DNA of 64,000 nucleotides from Sphingomonas endolithica (GCF_025231525.1 NZ_CP103057.1:3854501-3918500); one strand, 5' to 3'; shown: positions 32,611-42,726, counted from the stretch's first letter. Program-made: numbers and translations. Notes: generated by a model from the sequence alone, not told the origin.

Positions 32611-35600
32611 CTATTCCGCCCCAAGCGCCGAGAAGAACGGGACCGCGCCGGCCGCGCCGGCACTGCCCCCGATCGCCAGAGCACGCGACCGAGCAATCTC
32701 CTGCGCGATCAGCGCGTCGATAGTGCTCATCCCCGCGGCGGGACTCGGATCAAGTAGCAGCTCGGCGATCGACGCGGCCTTCTTGCTGCCGCCCACACCC
32801 AATCGGGCGCGATCGCGCACCGTGGCAGTAAGCGCGCGCGAGATGGCACTGATCGGTGGAACACCGGTGAGGGCGCCCAAGGTCGCTTCGCCAGCAACCT
32901 GCATTCCCATTCCGGGCCCGAACATCTCGTCAGCCGCCCGGCGTCCGGCAGTAGGAGAGCCGCCCAGGGTTTCCTGTTGCGTCTTCGCCAGCAACTTCTC
33001 GAGCTCAACCTGGCGGCTGAAGTTCGACACGCCGTCCGGGAAAAGCATACCGGCCTTTGCCATCTGATCGGGCGTGCCCCACACGGCCGCATACGGGTCG
33101 TGGCTAAGACGCATCCCTTCAACCTGCTCAGCCATGCCCGTTCGATATCCCGAACGATACTGTCCCAGCTCGCCCTCCGGCAACCGCTCTACGACCCGCG
33201 ACATGCTGTCGGGCTTCATGCGCGGCGCAACGGCGGCATAGCCGTCCTTCAACGCATCCCGCTCGCGCGCCGGGCCCTGATAGGCTTGGCGCGCGGCACG
33301 GTAGCCGGGGTTTAATCGGTCGACCTCGCTGACCAACTGGCCGCGGACCTGATTGACCGACCGAAGGTATTCATCGAGCTGAAGGCGACCGGTCAGGCTA
33401 TCGCGGTTCTCCTCAAGAATGTCATCGAGGCCACGCTTCACATAGTCGAGGGTCTGGGTCGTGTAGCCGCGCTGGGTTGCCGCGGTTCCTTCGGCGGGGC
33501 GGCCAGTAACGGCGGGCGTCGCGGCCTGCAGATCATCCCGCGCACTCAGCAATGCCGCGCGGGTCGAGCTCGCATCTGCGCCAGACGTGCGCATAGCGAC
33601 GCGATGTGCCTCTTGCGCGGCATCGAAGCCGGCCTTTGCTTCCGCCTGGCGCTGGAAAGGATCGAGGTTCACTGGGTTCAGCACCACGTTGTTGTCAGCA
33701 TCCAGTGCGAAGCCCATTGCCTCAGGATCACGCCGCTCGTTCGCAGCGATTGTCCGGGCGCGCGATAAGGCGGCTCGACCCGCAGGCGTGTTCAGAAGCT
33801 GGTCGAGCTCAGGGGTCGATACGACCGGCGCCTCATAGGCCTGCCGGTATAGTGGCGACGACGCCGCATTGCCGCGCGAGATCAGATCATCCGCGGTCCT
33901 GCCGACGTCGACAGTGGGCCCAAAGTCACGTTCGATTGCGGAGATAGCCCTTTCAGCCTGCGCACGGCCGCGCGGTTCGATCACGCGCTCAGCGTATTCC
34001 CGGCCAGCGGGCGCGAGCCGGGTGGCGGATCCAGCAATCGTCCGCAGCTTCGGATCGGCGTCAGCTAGGGACATAGGAATGCCAAGCCGCTCGGCATCGG
34101 TGAGCGTGGACCTTACCTGAGCGGTATCGACATCCCGGGTCCGGGGAATGAGCGCACGGACGATCGCCGATTTGGCTTGGCCCGACGACAGTGCCCGCTC
34201 GATGAACGGGCTGATGACCCGCTGACCGAGCTGGTTTCCCGCAAGCGCGGTCGCCCCGCCGACGAGAGCGCCCGCTACGGGACTGGTCTCCATGTTGCTG
34301 GTGCCGCCATAGATTGCGCCCGCAGTCGTATCGGTCATCGCCGTCCCAAAGAACGGTCGCGCCGGCACCGCGGCCGCTCCAAGACGCGAGATTGCGGCAA
34401 AGGTCGGCACTGCGCCAGCCATCTGTCCGCCGAACCTGAGATAGGGGTTTACCTCTTCGTCCGCGGCACTGATAGCGCGCTCGCGTTTCAGGTTCGCTGC
34501 GAAGCCGTCTTCGTTGAGCGCCGAGCGCGCCAGGGCTGCAAGCGGGTCCGCCAAGCCGAGGGTTGCAGTGTCGGCGACCCCGCGAACGACAGCATCGGCG
34601 CCGCCGACGAACGTGTCACGGCGACGCTCCATCTCGGAACTGCTCGGATCACGCTGACCGCCGACGACGTCCACGGTTAGCGGGGAATCTTCGCCAAACC
34701 GGGCGCGATAAGCCTTCGCATACTGGTCGCTGTTCATGACGTCGGCCGACACATCGACCGGCTTCCCGTTATATGTAAGCTCGCGCTTGTCGTTGAACGC
34801 ATACTTGCCGCCTGAGATGCCCGCGGCAAAATCGATCACGTTGTTAGGCGTGAACGAATGCATGGTCGGAGCGACCGGATCGATCACGCCGGGCGCTACC
34901 TTTCGACGCTTGGCCGGATCAATTTCACCCTCCAGATTGGTGCCGCCCGCACCCTGATAAGCGCGGGAATACATATCGATGACGCGCTGGACGTTGTGCT
35001 GGTATTGGTCGTCGCTTTGGCCGGTTTCCAGATTGGACAGGCTGCTGGCGAGCGCCTGAAAGTCGCTGTTCGATAACGGCGTCAGCGGATTCTTGCCGCC
35101 GTTAGTCTTGGCCATCTCCATGATGCGGGTCAGTGCGCCGGCGTTCTTCAGCGTTTCCGTATCCTGACGCACGTCATAGGCGGGGCTGCCGCCGATGAGA
35201 CGGGCAATATTGGCGCCCGCCCCGGTAGTGAACCAGCCGTCACGTGACCGCTGCTGAAGTGTGCGCGCGAGCTTGATCTTGTCGATCGCCTCAGCGCGCA
35301 CTGCAGCGAGGTCGGGCTTGCCCGTTGCGTCGGTCGCCTTGGTCGGATCAACCCAACCAGGAATCGGCTCGGGCTGCCCATTCCCACCGATGCGCAGGCC
35401 CTTGGAATATAGGCTGGCGGCGAACTGTCTCTGGCGGCGCGCTTCCTCGGCCTGATTACGTCGCTCGCTCGCTGCATCGATTCCGATCTGCTGGTTCGTT
35501 TTGTTGAGCGTGGCAGCTGCCTGTGGGGCATCGAAGGCGTCCGCTGCGGGCGGCGGCGCGATCATCACCGCGCCCGGCGGCATGCCGGCGGGAACCGCAG

Positions 35601-35637
35601 GGCCGTCGAACTGATCATACGGATTCTTCTGCATCAT
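32611..35637 (-). CDS. large internal virion / DNA-ejection-type protein
   Basis: 1008 residues, the largest island gene. The N-terminus [11 protein letters not shown] with a Pro/Ala linker is typical of podovirus internal virion proteins; a helical body follows, then glycine- and alanine-rich hydrophobic stretches (residues about 390-480: [33 protein letters not shown]) that could insert in membrane, and a long helical C-terminal half. No transglycosylase motif was found. In podoviruses such proteins leave the capsid and form a channel for DNA. It follows the M15 and smaller structural genes with coupled ends. Family placement is by architecture. Confidence 0.7.
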   Translation of the reverse strand: MMQKNPYDQFDGPAVPAGMPPGAVMIAPPPAADAFDAPQAAATLNKTNQQIGIDAASERRNQAEEARRQRQFAASLYSKGLRIGGNGQPEPIPGWVDPTKATDATGKPDLAAVRAEAIDKIKLARTLQQRSRDGWFTTGAGANIARLIGGSPAYDVRQDTETLKNAGALTRIMEMAKTNGGKNPLTPLSNSDFQALASSLSNLETGQSDDQYQHNVQRVIDMYSRAYQGAGGTNLEGEIDPAKRRKVAPGVIDPVAPTMHSFTPNNVIDFAAGISGGKYAFNDKRELTYNGKPVDVSADVMNSDQYAKAYRARFGEDSPLTVDVVGGQRDPSSSEMERRRDTFVGGADAVVRGVADTATLGLADPLAALARSALNEDGFAANLKRERAISAADEEVNPYLRFGGQMAGAVPTFAAISRLGAAAVPARPFFGTAMTDTTAGAIYGGTSNMETSPVAGALVGGATALAGNQLGQRVISPFIERALSSGQAKSAIVRALIPRTRDVDTAQVRSTLTDAERLGIPMSLADADPKLRTIAGSATRLAPAGREYAERVIEPRGRAQAERAISAIERDFGPTVDVGRTADDLISRGNAASSPLYRQAYEAPVVSTPELDQLLNTPAGRAALSRARTIAANERRDPEAMGFALDADNNVVLNPVNLDPFQRQAEAKAGFDAAQEAHRVAMRTSGADASSTRAALLSARDDLQAATPAVTGRPAEGTAATQRGYTTQTLDYVKRGLDDILEENRDSLTGRLQLDEYLRSVNQVRGQLVSEVDRLNPGYRAARQAYQGPARERDALKDGYAAVAPRMKPDSMSRVVERLPEGELGQYRSGYRTGMAEQVEGMRLSHDPYAAVWGTPDQMAKAGMLFPDGVSNFSRQVELEKLLAKTQQETLGGSPTAGRRAADEMFGPGMGMQVAGEATLGALTGVPPISAISRALTATVRDRARLGVGGSKKAASIAELLLDPSPAAGMSTIDALIAQEIARSRALAIGGSAGAAGAVPFFSALGAE

Positions 35638-35885
35638 CGTGCTCCTGTAGTGCCGCGGCGGCCGAAGAATGGGACCTTGCCGTAACCAGGCAACGTCGTG
35701 TGGATGTGGTCGCCCTCGTCGAGGAACCGCGCGCCGGGCCCGTAATAGGCACGCAGCGCATCGATGGTTGTCCCGACCGCATCTACGCCGTCACCGCGCA
35801 GGTGTGAGCTGTTCGGCACGCCGCCAACGAGGCGGTTCCCTTCGACCGTCCGGCGCCCGCTGGTCATTGTTCCGGGCGCCTTCAT
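35634..35885 (-). CDS. mini M15-type peptidase domain protein
   Basis: 83 residues. [13 protein letters not shown] matches the zinc-binding H-x6-D pattern of VanY/M15 peptidases (usual form S-x-H-x-x-G-x-A-x-D), and EGDHIHT supplies the H-x-H partner. [10 protein letters not shown] before it and a [11 protein letters not shown] strand complete the compact core. Full M15 domains are longer, so this is a minimal version, likely a virion-associated muralytic enzyme. Both ends overlap neighbours by four bases. Confidence 0.72.
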   Translation of the reverse strand: MKAPGTMTSGRRTVEGNRLVGGVPNSSHLRGDGVDAVGTTIDALRAYYGPGARFLDEGDHIHTTLPGYGKVPFFGRRGTTGAR

Positions 35886-36730
35886 TGGGTCACGAAAGGG
35901 GAGGGGGCTTGCGGTGCCGCGCCTCCCTGCAAGACGCGTGTCGAGGCGCCTTCGCCATATTTTGCATCGAACTGCGCGGCGCTCCCGGGATTTTGCCGGA
36001 GAAACGAAAGCGCCGCGTCGGGAATGCCGCCGCCAGCAGCTGGCGCGGCCACGGGTGACGGCGAGCGTGGGACCATGAATGTGCCCTGTGGCGTAGTGAT
36101 GACCTGGGGAGCCATCCCACCGTTGGCCGCGTAGTTCGAGGCGTAATCCCTGCCTAATCCCGGCTTGAACTTATCGAGATATTCAACCCGCTGCTGGAGA
36201 TCGCTAGGCTCCTGCGGTTTGGGCGTCAGCCGCTGGTATTGCAGCATGCCCAGCTTGCGCGTGTCCTCCGAAGCGTATGGATCTACGGCCGCCGCCGCTG
36301 CATCTGCGGCAGTCGCGTTTCCGCCCGTCAGCAAGCTCGCGATCGATCGGTTCTGTGCCGCGTTAGCTTCCGACGCCTTGTCGAGCTTGCGCGCCTCCAA
36401 GCTGCCGACCAGAGCCTGCGCCACTCGCGCCATGCCTTGCGTCCAATGTCCGACTGGCGAGAAGTCCATGCCAGCTGCCATCTGCTGCTGAGCTAGGGAT
36501 CGGCGCGATGCGATTTCGTCGGGCGTCATACGCTGACCGCCTTCGCCCCATTGGAACGCGCCAGGAAGTGATTGTGGCGGCGTGGCCGTGCCGTCAGGCA
36601 GCGTGGCAAGCCCGCCGGGGTGCATCGTGGTAACTCTAGGGTCTCGCTCCATGCGATGCTGGAGACGATCCTTCGCGGCGGCCACCTGAGCAGGATCCAG
36701 CGCAGCGGCCGATTGCAATCCGAACAGCAT
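35882..36730 (-). CDS. virion-associated protein, unknown (282 aa)
   Basis: Starts at the ATG at 36730 with GGAGGAG before it. Helical, Ala/Gln-rich ([40 protein letters not shown]), ending with Pro/Gly-rich segments. Composition and place between other virion-type genes fit an internal core protein. No clear family. Confidence 0.62.
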   Translation of the reverse strand: MLFGLQSAAALDPAQVAAAKDRLQHRMERDPRVTTMHPGGLATLPDGTATPPQSLPGAFQWGEGGQRMTPDEIASRRSLAQQQMAAGMDFSPVGHWTQGMARVAQALVGSLEARKLDKASEANAAQNRSIASLLTGGNATAADAAAAAVDPYASEDTRKLGMLQYQRLTPKPQEPSDLQQRVEYLDKFKPGLGRDYASNYAANGGMAPQVITTPQGTFMVPRSPSPVAAPAAGGGIPDAALSFLRQNPGSAAQFDAKYGEGASTRVLQGGAAPQAPSPFVTQ

Positions 36731-36731
36731 G

Positions 36732-37241
36732 CTACTCCTCCATTCCCGAAAGCAGGATTTTGGCGATTTCCACAGTCTCAGGGTGCGCAGCCACCATCTG
36801 GCCGGATGCAATGAGCGCGATGTCATCGCCTTCATCAGCAAGGCGTTCCAAGATAGCGATCGACTCGCCCATCAAGTTATTGGCTGCCGCCTCGAAGCCG
36901 ATGCGACGAGTTCGGCCGGACGTCAGGCAGAGGGCGGCAGCGAGCTTTCGGACGTCGAAGGGATGCCGATGCGCGGCACACAGGCGCGCGAACGTGACAG
37001 TTTCGGCCGCACCGACGATGGCATACGGCTCGTCATCTGATGTGTTCAAGGCCGCCGCCATGCTGGATTCAAACAGGACACGCATCGCAGCGAGACTACC
37101 CAGGCCGGCTTCCTGCACGATGACTGACCCCGCTCCGATGCAAGCGTTAGGGTCAAAGCCGCAGAGCCGAAGGGAAGGCGTGACCACAATCGGCAACGGG
37201 TCGCCGTGTATGGGCTGGTTAGCTGGCATACTCTCCGTCAC
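36732..37241 (-). CDS. phage-type unknown protein, 169 aa
   Basis: Ala-rich helical protein (AAMRVLFESSMAAALNTSDD; VTFARLCAAHRHPFDVRKLAAALCLTSG-type stretches). Stop and start overlap or touch the neighbouring virion-type genes. Not recognised. Confidence 0.6.
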   Translation of the reverse strand: MTESMPANQPIHGDPLPIVVTPSLRLCGFDPNACIGAGSVIVQEAGLGSLAAMRVLFESSMAAALNTSDDEPYAIVGAAETVTFARLCAAHRHPFDVRKLAAALCLTSGRTRRIGFEAAANNLMGESIAILERLADEGDDIALIASGQMVAAHPETVEIAKILLSGMEE

Positions 37242-38035
37242 CGACCGGGCTTCATCGGTGCAAATGCGGAAACCCCCGCACCGGCCAAGCCGAAGAGACC
37301 ACCCATCAGCGCGTTGCTCTGACTTACCTTCGCTTGGTAGTTGCTGTTTACGAGGCCAGCGTAATCGACCCCGCCGACGCTAGCTTGCGGGGTGGCAGAG
37401 AAGCCCGAGTTCGGTGCCGCAACCTGCGATCCCGAAAGGAATGCCGTCAATTCGTTGATCGGTTGCGAGCGCGTCTGAATAGCTTCACCGAAAGCCTGCG
37501 ACCGACCAGTCAGCGCCAGCTGGTTCATTTGGTCGGTGTTGCTCTGGGTGAGGCGTGTCATTTCACGATCGTAGGCGGCCGTTCCCGGCCGGATACCCTG
37601 GTTCGTCAGCTGACTTTGCAGATCAGCCGCCGCCTGCTTCTGCTGTGGCAGTATACGTGTCGACGCCAGATCATACGACCAGTCGGCGGCGTCTTGGTTG
37701 TCGAACTCGAATGGCTTCGCAAGATACTGGTTCATTTTGCCGGATTGATCGGCCGCCAGTTGCGCCAGGTTGTCCTGCGCCTTTGTGGTTTTGTCCAGGA
37801 TCGCCTGTTGCTCGGGCGCATAGGTCGTCGTTTGGGTATACTGGGGGATATTGACCGTCTGGCCCTGCGAGTTCGTGAAGCTAATCGACCCGGTCGGATT
37901 ATAGGTCGTGCTGCCCCACGGCCCGACGCTATTCGTCATGTTGACGGCGTTCTGCACGAGGGCGGTGTCGGTATTCATGCCGGACTGCGCATTGGCAGTG
38001 GCAATCGGATTCGGCGGCTTGGGCGAACTCACCAT
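37238..38035 (-). CDS. podovirus-type virion protein
   Basis: 265 residues starting MVSSPKPPNPIATANAQSGM followed by NSVGPWGSTTYNPTGSISFT. This N-terminal P-K-P-P-N-P / A-N-A-Q / G-P-W-G-S pattern recurs in podovirus proteins encoded beside tail-tube and internal-protein genes. The middle is helical and Gln-rich; the end GGLFGLAGAGVSAFAP is hydrophobic and glycine-rich, possibly membrane-active. It is the first gene of the five-gene virion-type run. Confidence 0.7.
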   Translation of the reverse strand: MVSSPKPPNPIATANAQSGMNTDTALVQNAVNMTNSVGPWGSTTYNPTGSISFTNSQGQTVNIPQYTQTTTYAPEQQAILDKTTKAQDNLAQLAADQSGKMNQYLAKPFEFDNQDAADWSYDLASTRILPQQKQAAADLQSQLTNQGIRPGTAAYDREMTRLTQSNTDQMNQLALTGRSQAFGEAIQTRSQPINELTAFLSGSQVAAPNSGFSATPQASVGGVDYAGLVNSNYQAKVSQSNALMGGLFGLAGAGVSAFAPMKPGR

Positions 38036-38199
38036 AACGCTTCCTTGTTCGGGAAGCGCGTGAAGTAAGGTCAGCCGCGCATGTGCAGATTATTTAGCAG
38101 AAACAGGGGCAAACCCCAAGCCGAATTTGGTTGGTTCGATAGCGACGGACGAAATTGGTAGAGTAGACAATACTGCTTCTGCCGGTCTAGCTTGCTCTT

Positions 38200-38463
38200 A
38201 TGATCGGTCGGCTAATCGTCTTCGCGGGGCTACTGCTGCCCACTGTCGCCTCTGCCCAGCAGATGCCCTACAAATTAATTCTGACGGCAAATCAAAATAC
38301 TGTCGTTATCGATTATCCGACTGCAGCAAGGTGCCAAGCAGCGTCGCAGGCGGTGCAAGTTGAGAACGGGGAACGAAAAAGGCGAGCAGCGGAGAGCCAG
38401 GCACGCGCGCAAGGCAGCATTGTTTTTCCAGCATACATCAGTGCGTTCTGCCTGCCCGGCTGA
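38200..38463 (+). CDS. small exported protein, unknown
   Basis: 87 residues; MIGRLIVFAGLLLPTVASAQ is a clear signal peptide with A-S-A cleavage. The mature part has two Cys and a charged helix. Unknown; typical of phage or cargo secreted factors. Confidence 0.6.
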   Translation: MIGRLIVFAGLLLPTVASAQQMPYKLILTANQNTVVIDYPTAARCQAASQAVQVENGERKRRAAESQARAQGSIVFPAYISAFCLPG

Positions 38464-38511
38464 CCCAATGATTCCCCCTGGCCAGCGTGACCGACAAGAA
38501 GAGGCGGCATC

Positions 38512-39276
38512 ATGAGCGAACAGGGGCCGGACGCTTACGATCCGCTCGACGACGACTACCGTGACCAGCTGGTGGCTATTGGGAAGGGGGCGGTTAGCCT
38601 TGTCCCATTGATCGGGGGGCCACTCGCTGAGAATATTGGAGTGGCGATACCGAACCAGCGAGCCGACAGAATCGCCGGCTATGTTCGAGGACTTGATACC
38701 CGGATCAGCGAGCTTTCGGCAGACCTGCAGGCTGCTCTGGCTTCAAACGCCCCTAAGATCGATCTCGTTGTCGAGGGTGGTTACCAGTCTGCTCGTGCGA
38801 TGTCACAAGCTAGGGTCGAACAAATCACGGAAGCTGTAGCGCGCGGACTGGCCGAGGAAGACGCAGACGTGATCCGGCGACGCCGCCTGATCGTGATGTT
38901 CGGCGAACTGGACGACGACGAGGTCGCTTTGTTGAATGCGTATGGCCAGACCTATGGCGGCAACGGAGACCGTCAGGCCTTCGGGAAGATCAATCGTCCT
39001 GAGCGCGCACATCTGAAGTCGCGCCGTGACGCAGTCGAACGTGACCGGCTCTATCAGGTGGGCAAGGAACATCTGCTTCGACTTGATCTGCTGAAGCGCA
39101 ACTTCGGGACAGTTAAGAAGGGTATGGTCCCGGAGTTCGACGCTGCTTCTGGCCAGTTTAAGCACACCGTCGAGATCGCCTATCTAGGGCGTTTGCTGCT
39201 CAAGGAGATCGGCATGCCTACGCCGTTCGACGAACAACAAAGCCACAGAGATGAAGTTCTGGCGCCTGCTGGGTAG
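38512..39276 (+). CDS. unknown protein with hydrophobic N-terminal hairpin
   Basis: 254 residues. GKGAVSLVPLIGGPLAENIG near residues 25-45 is a Pro/Gly-rich hydrophobic hairpin followed by AIPNQRADRIAGYVRGL; this arrangement recurs in cargo proteins of mobile elements of unknown role. The rest is helical and charged. The gene stands alone and reads opposite to both neighbouring phage operons, as a moron would. Function unknown; defence or exclusion is only a guess. Confidence 0.62.
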   Translation: MSEQGPDAYDPLDDDYRDQLVAIGKGAVSLVPLIGGPLAENIGVAIPNQRADRIAGYVRGLDTRISELSADLQAALASNAPKIDLVVEGGYQSARAMSQARVEQITEAVARGLAEEDADVIRRRRLIVMFGELDDDEVALLNAYGQTYGGNGDRQAFGKINRPERAHLKSRRDAVERDRLYQVGKEHLLRLDLLKRNFGTVKKGMVPEFDAASGQFKHTVEIAYLGRLLLKEIGMPTPFDEQQSHRDEVLAPAG

Positions 39277-39277
39277 C

Positions 39278-39547
39278 CTAGGATCGCACCTCTTCGAAGA
39301 TAGTCCTAGCTGCAGCGCTCAGCACGGCATCGATCCGTCGCCGATCATCGAGCGACACCACACCGGCATCGCCAGCGGGAAGGCGAGTTCGTAGGTAGGC
39401 AGCCAGGTCGTCTGGGTTCGCACAGACCGCGGCAACGCGCCGGATCTCCACCATCTGCTCGTCGGTGACGCCGGGAACATGCAGGCTGCCGCTTCGATCG
39501 CGCGTGATTTGTTCGAGCTTGGCAATTCGGGTTTCGATAGCTGACAT
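39278..39547 (-). CDS. small unknown protein, 89 aa (paralogue of the broken upstream gene)
   Basis: MSAIETRIAKLEQITRDRSG and DEQMVEIRRVAAVCANPDDL. The N-terminal pattern M-S-x-I-x-x-R-I-x-K-L-E is shared with the frameshifted gene at 39585-39822, so the two are probable tandem paralogues at the end of the replication operon. Function unknown. Confidence 0.6.
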   Translation of the reverse strand: MSAIETRIAKLEQITRDRSGSLHVPGVTDEQMVEIRRVAAVCANPDDLAAYLRTRLPAGDAGVVSLDDRRRIDAVLSAAARTIFEEVRS

Positions 39548-39584
39548 TGGGATCTCCTTCGGATTGTGTGAGGTTGGCAGCCGG

Positions 39585-39822
39585 TCAGGCAGGCAGGTGG
39601 TTGATCATCTCGCCATCGATCTTCACCCAGGGTTCGGGATGCCCCTCACCGAAGCGCTTGAGCGAAACGACCAGATCGTCCGTCTGCGTCGAGATGCCCT
39701 GCCCATGAAGGTATTGCTCGAAGCTGCTCGTCAGACATGTCACGTGGCCGCGAAAGAACGATCATTCGTCCACCCCCACCAAGGAGGTCTTCCAGTTTCT
39801 GAATGCGGTCGGATATCGACAT
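39585..39822 (-). pseudogene. frameshifted small gene in replication operon
   Basis: From the ATG at 39822 it reads MSISDRIQKLEDLLGGGGR and on to DMSDEQLRAIPSWAG, then a stop after 58 codons. Switching frame near 39718-39722 gives SFEQYLHGQGISTQTDD, then LVVSLKRFGEGHPEPWVKID and GEMINHLPA before a TGA at 39585-39587, which looks like the proper second half. A single-base change best explains it. The ATG overlaps the DUF5681 gene's TGA. Confidence 0.6.
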
Positions 39823-40277
39823 CACGCTCTCCTTCTCGTGGGGTTGGACTTCGCTGTGGTTTCAAGTGCTGCGATGCGGTCGGCGAGCTCGCTCGTCTCG
39901 ACGATTGCACGGTGCGCGGTCAGCAAGGTCATGACCCGGCCCGCTTCATCCGGGCTGATCTCGCCGGCGCCGACAGCGGACAGCACCGCGGCCGACGCAC
40001 CAACGACATCCGAAGCGGTCATGACCGGCGGCAGGTCTATCGTGATTGGTGAATCCTTCCGCGGGGGAACGAGGCGCTCCAGGCACAAGCGTAGCGCTAC
40101 CGTGTCGCCTTCCAGCGCCATTTCGATCGCCTTGCGTGTCAGCGCCTCGCCTTCGCCATTGAGGAGCGCCTCCGCGGCTATGGTCGCGCGCGAGCGGGCT
40201 CCCTTCGGCTTGCCGGGGTTGCCTGGCTGGAACGGCCTACCGCGCGTAATTTCGCCGTCGTTACGCTGGTCGGTCAT
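39822..40277 (-). CDS. DUF5681 domain protein
   Basis: 151 residues. GRPFQPGNPGKPKGARSRAT near the N-terminus is the DUF5681 hallmark, followed by EALLNGEGEALTRKAIEMALEGDTVALRLCLERLVPPRKD. These proteins are frequent in alphaproteobacterial phage and transposon contexts; a small-terminase-like DNA-binding role has not been shown. Coupled on both sides (four-base and TGATG overlaps). Confidence 0.85.
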   Translation of the reverse strand: MTDQRNDGEITRGRPFQPGNPGKPKGARSRATIAAEALLNGEGEALTRKAIEMALEGDTVALRLCLERLVPPRKDSPITIDLPPVMTASDVVGASAAVLSAVGAGEISPDEAGRVMTLLTAHRAIVETSELADRIAALETTAKSNPTRRRA

Positions 40278-41764
40278 TCGCTGAAATCCACATCATCGCC
40301 GGTTTCACCCGGTGCCAAGATCATCCTGCGCGTCGATCGAGCGGGGCCGGCGTCGGGGAAAACCACCGTTCCAGATCTCACCAGCGCGGGATTGGAGTGC
40401 GACACCTGGTCCTTCACCCCGGCAGCACCTGCTACACCGTCACCCCTAAAGGGGGACGGGTGTAGCGTAGCACTTGCCTGCTCTACTGCTACACCTCGCA
40501 CCGCTACACCTATTGCAGGTGTAGCAGACATGTCGTCAGCCGCCTTTCCGACCACCATATACTTCTTCATCTGGCGGTTGTGATCCTTGCGTTCTTCGAC
40601 CCGAAGAGCACCGTTGGCTTCCCAAGTGCAAACCATTCTCAGGATGCGCCCGCGGTCCCCCTTATCTCGTGGATCAAGCCCGAGGACTTCGGCGACGGCG
40701 TTCCCGACCCAGTCTGTCGCGGAGTGATGCGCCTTGTATTCACCGGCCGAAACAGCCTCCTGCACGCGGCGCAGGTGATCGACGGTGATGCCCTCGAACG
40801 CGTCGGGCGGCATCCAGCGCGTCACCACGCCGACGCTGTCTCCCTCGTCACCGAATGGGTCATCGTGGCCGGTAGAGTTGTCGACGTTCTGCGACGCTAA
40901 GCGGAACCACTGTGCTTCCTCCGCAGGTGCGCGGTTCGCCTTGTCATCCTGCACGGTGAACAACCGACGCCGCTCGGCGTCAGCATCTATACCGAACCGC
41001 TGCGCCTCGTCCTTGTCCATGCGATTGAGCACCAGCGTCACGCGCGCCGCGGACACCAACGCGCTGGCACCGCGGGACGAGTCTGCCGTCACCTTCTCGT
41101 TCCCGAGCTTCTTGGAATGGTGGACCAGCACAATCGCGCAGCCCGCCCGTTTGGCGATGCTGGCCCAGGTTTTCACGACCGCATCGATCGCACCGTTGTC
41201 GTTCTCGGTCACGCCATGAGACGAGACGAAGGGATCCACGACCAGCACGTCGATCTTACGCGCCAGCAGTTCGGCAACCAGCGCCTCCACGACAGGCACC
41301 GCGATCTGATAACCGTCCCGGTTCTCGACGGCTATGCGCAGCTCAGCGCCTTCCGGACCGCTGTCGAGGAAGATGCGGTCTTCGCATGACGCCTGATCGA
41401 CGCGGTGAAACATAGCCGCAGCCACCAGCTGCATCTCAAGTTCCGCCAGCCCGTCCTCGAGGTTCCAATACCAAACCCGCTTCGGTCCCGCCCAGACCGT
41501 CTTGCCTAGGATGTCCTGCCGTCCGCTCGCCAAGGACAACAGCATGGACGCCACGAAGGACGACTTACCTACGCCACCTGGCGCAACGATCGCGGACACG
41601 GTGCTGAGCAGCAGCCAGCGTCCCCATACCCAGGGCCGGCGAGGCAAGCTGCGATGATCTGGCCAGCGGAAAGGTGAGGCCGTGATCTTGACCGGCTCCG
41701 CGGCAGGAGCGCCCGCAAACGGCTCGGCGGCGTCAAAGCGCGCCCGGAGAGAGGTCGCGTTCAT
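40274..41764 (-). CDS. RepA-like AAA ATPase (replicative helicase type)
   Basis: 496 residues. VSAIVAPGGVGKSSFVASML around residue 55-75 has the Walker A; IDVLVVDPFVSSHGVTENDNG around 172-190 the Walker B; GCAIVLVHHSKKLGNE and DSSRGASALVSAARVTL follow the RepA/AAA_25 family order. Such proteins load or act as hexameric helicases in plasmid and phage-satellite replication. The C-terminal third is probably a winged-helix/DNA-binding region with a low-complexity tail. ATGA overlap with the primase. Confidence 0.85.
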   Translation of the reverse strand: MNATSLRARFDAAEPFAGAPAAEPVKITASPFRWPDHRSLPRRPWVWGRWLLLSTVSAIVAPGGVGKSSFVASMLLSLASGRQDILGKTVWAGPKRVWYWNLEDGLAELEMQLVAAAMFHRVDQASCEDRIFLDSGPEGAELRIAVENRDGYQIAVPVVEALVAELLARKIDVLVVDPFVSSHGVTENDNGAIDAVVKTWASIAKRAGCAIVLVHHSKKLGNEKVTADSSRGASALVSAARVTLVLNRMDKDEAQRFGIDADAERRRLFTVQDDKANRAPAEEAQWFRLASQNVDNSTGHDDPFGDEGDSVGVVTRWMPPDAFEGITVDHLRRVQEAVSAGEYKAHHSATDWVGNAVAEVLGLDPRDKGDRGRILRMVCTWEANGALRVEERKDHNRQMKKYMVVGKAADDMSATPAIGVAVRGVAVEQASATLHPSPFRGDGVAGAAGVKDQVSHSNPALVRSGTVVFPDAGPARSTRRMILAPGETGDDVDFSE

Positions 41765-42726
41765 TGGCGCCCCTCCATCAGCTCGGCATTGAAGTCCTTG
41801 AAACCGGAAGCGGGTCGCATAATCCTCACCTTGCGCCCTGCGGCGGCAAAGGCATGAGCCGCCTTGGTGGCCGCTGCCTCGCCTGGCGCATCGCCGTCTG
41901 CCCCGATCACGACAGCACGGGTTACTTCGGCCAGTTCCATGCGAGGCAGCATCGATGTGCCCGCCGACACCCACACTGATCGGCCCAACGCCTGGGCGAG
42001 CGTCAGTCCATCTTCCAGCCCCTCGGTAACAACGAGGCTGGCAACTGGCGCTCCAAGCTGGATGGCACCGCCAGCGACGCGGCCGAGCGACAGCTTCACC
42101 TCGGCAACGTCGGCCTTGCGGCCTTCGTCTGTCAGGAATGTGCGCTGGATACCGGTGAGATCGCCGTTAGGTGCGCATACTGCCGCGACGAGGGCAGGGC
42201 GCCGACCCTGCTCCTGCGGATAACGGAGCCGGGCGAAACGTAGCGTATGCGGAAGTTCCATGGTGATGCCGCGAGACCGTAGATATGCTTCGGCCGGTGT
42301 CCCGCCGATCGGCGTCGCCTCGTTCCAGATCGACAGCGCTGCCTTTGACCAATCCGCCTTCGGCGTTGCCACCACACGCTGCTGTTCAAGCTGGCGCAGG
42401 GCGCCCCCGTCCAGCATCTCGATCGCTGGCAGGAGCTTCACGCTGTAGGCGCGCTGCACGAAGTCGAGCACGTCACCCTCGGCGCCGCAGCCGAAACACT
42501 GGAAGCGGCGATCGTCGGCGTAGATCGTGAAGCTGGGCGACTTGTCGGGGTGGAAAGGGCAGCACCCCTTCAATTCACGCCCGGCCCGCTGCAGCTTCAC
42601 GCCGGCCTGAGCGGCCACGCCCGAAACCGGGAAGCGGTCGCGGATGTCGGCGCACACGCGCGGCAGATCGATCACGCGGTTCCTTTCACCTTCTCGCCCA
42701 TAAGCGGCATAGGGATCCATCAGCAT
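41761..42726 (-). CDS. CHC2 zinc-finger / Toprim DNA primase
   Basis: 321 residues. The zinc finger CCPFHPDKSPSF ... CFGCGAEGDVLDFV lies around 53-90, and the Toprim part VVTEGLEDGLTLAQALG (about 233) with VIGADGDAPGE (about 270) follows; the RNA-polymerase middle domain of full DnaG is reduced. The architecture is that of primases of phages and satellites. The ATG at 42726 has GGGAGA before it and overlaps the upstream stop (TGATG). It probably works with the downstream RepA-like ATPase. Confidence 0.88.
   Translation of the reverse strand: MLMDPYAAYGREGERNRVIDLPRVCADIRDRFPVSGVAAQAGVKLQRAGRELKGCCPFHPDKSPSFTIYADDRRFQCFGCGAEGDVLDFVQRAYSVKLLPAIEMLDGGALRQLEQQRVVATPKADWSKAALSIWNEATPIGGTPAEAYLRSRGITMELPHTLRFARLRYPQEQGRRPALVAAVCAPNGDLTGIQRTFLTDEGRKADVAEVKLSLGRVAGGAIQLGAPVASLVVTEGLEDGLTLAQALGRSVWVSAGTSMLPRMELAEVTRAVVIGADGDAPGEAAATKAAHAFAAAGRKVRIMRPASGFKDFNAELMEGRQ

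Noticed and set aside
32533..32757. Small forward frame with one hydrophobic segment
   Set aside because: Most of it overlaps the end of the large virion-type gene antisense, and the latter part is low-complexity; not convincing.
39822..40277. Small terminase subunit
   Set aside because: DUF5681 proteins occur near phage genes, but no large terminase is adjacent and I know of no evidence for packaging activity.
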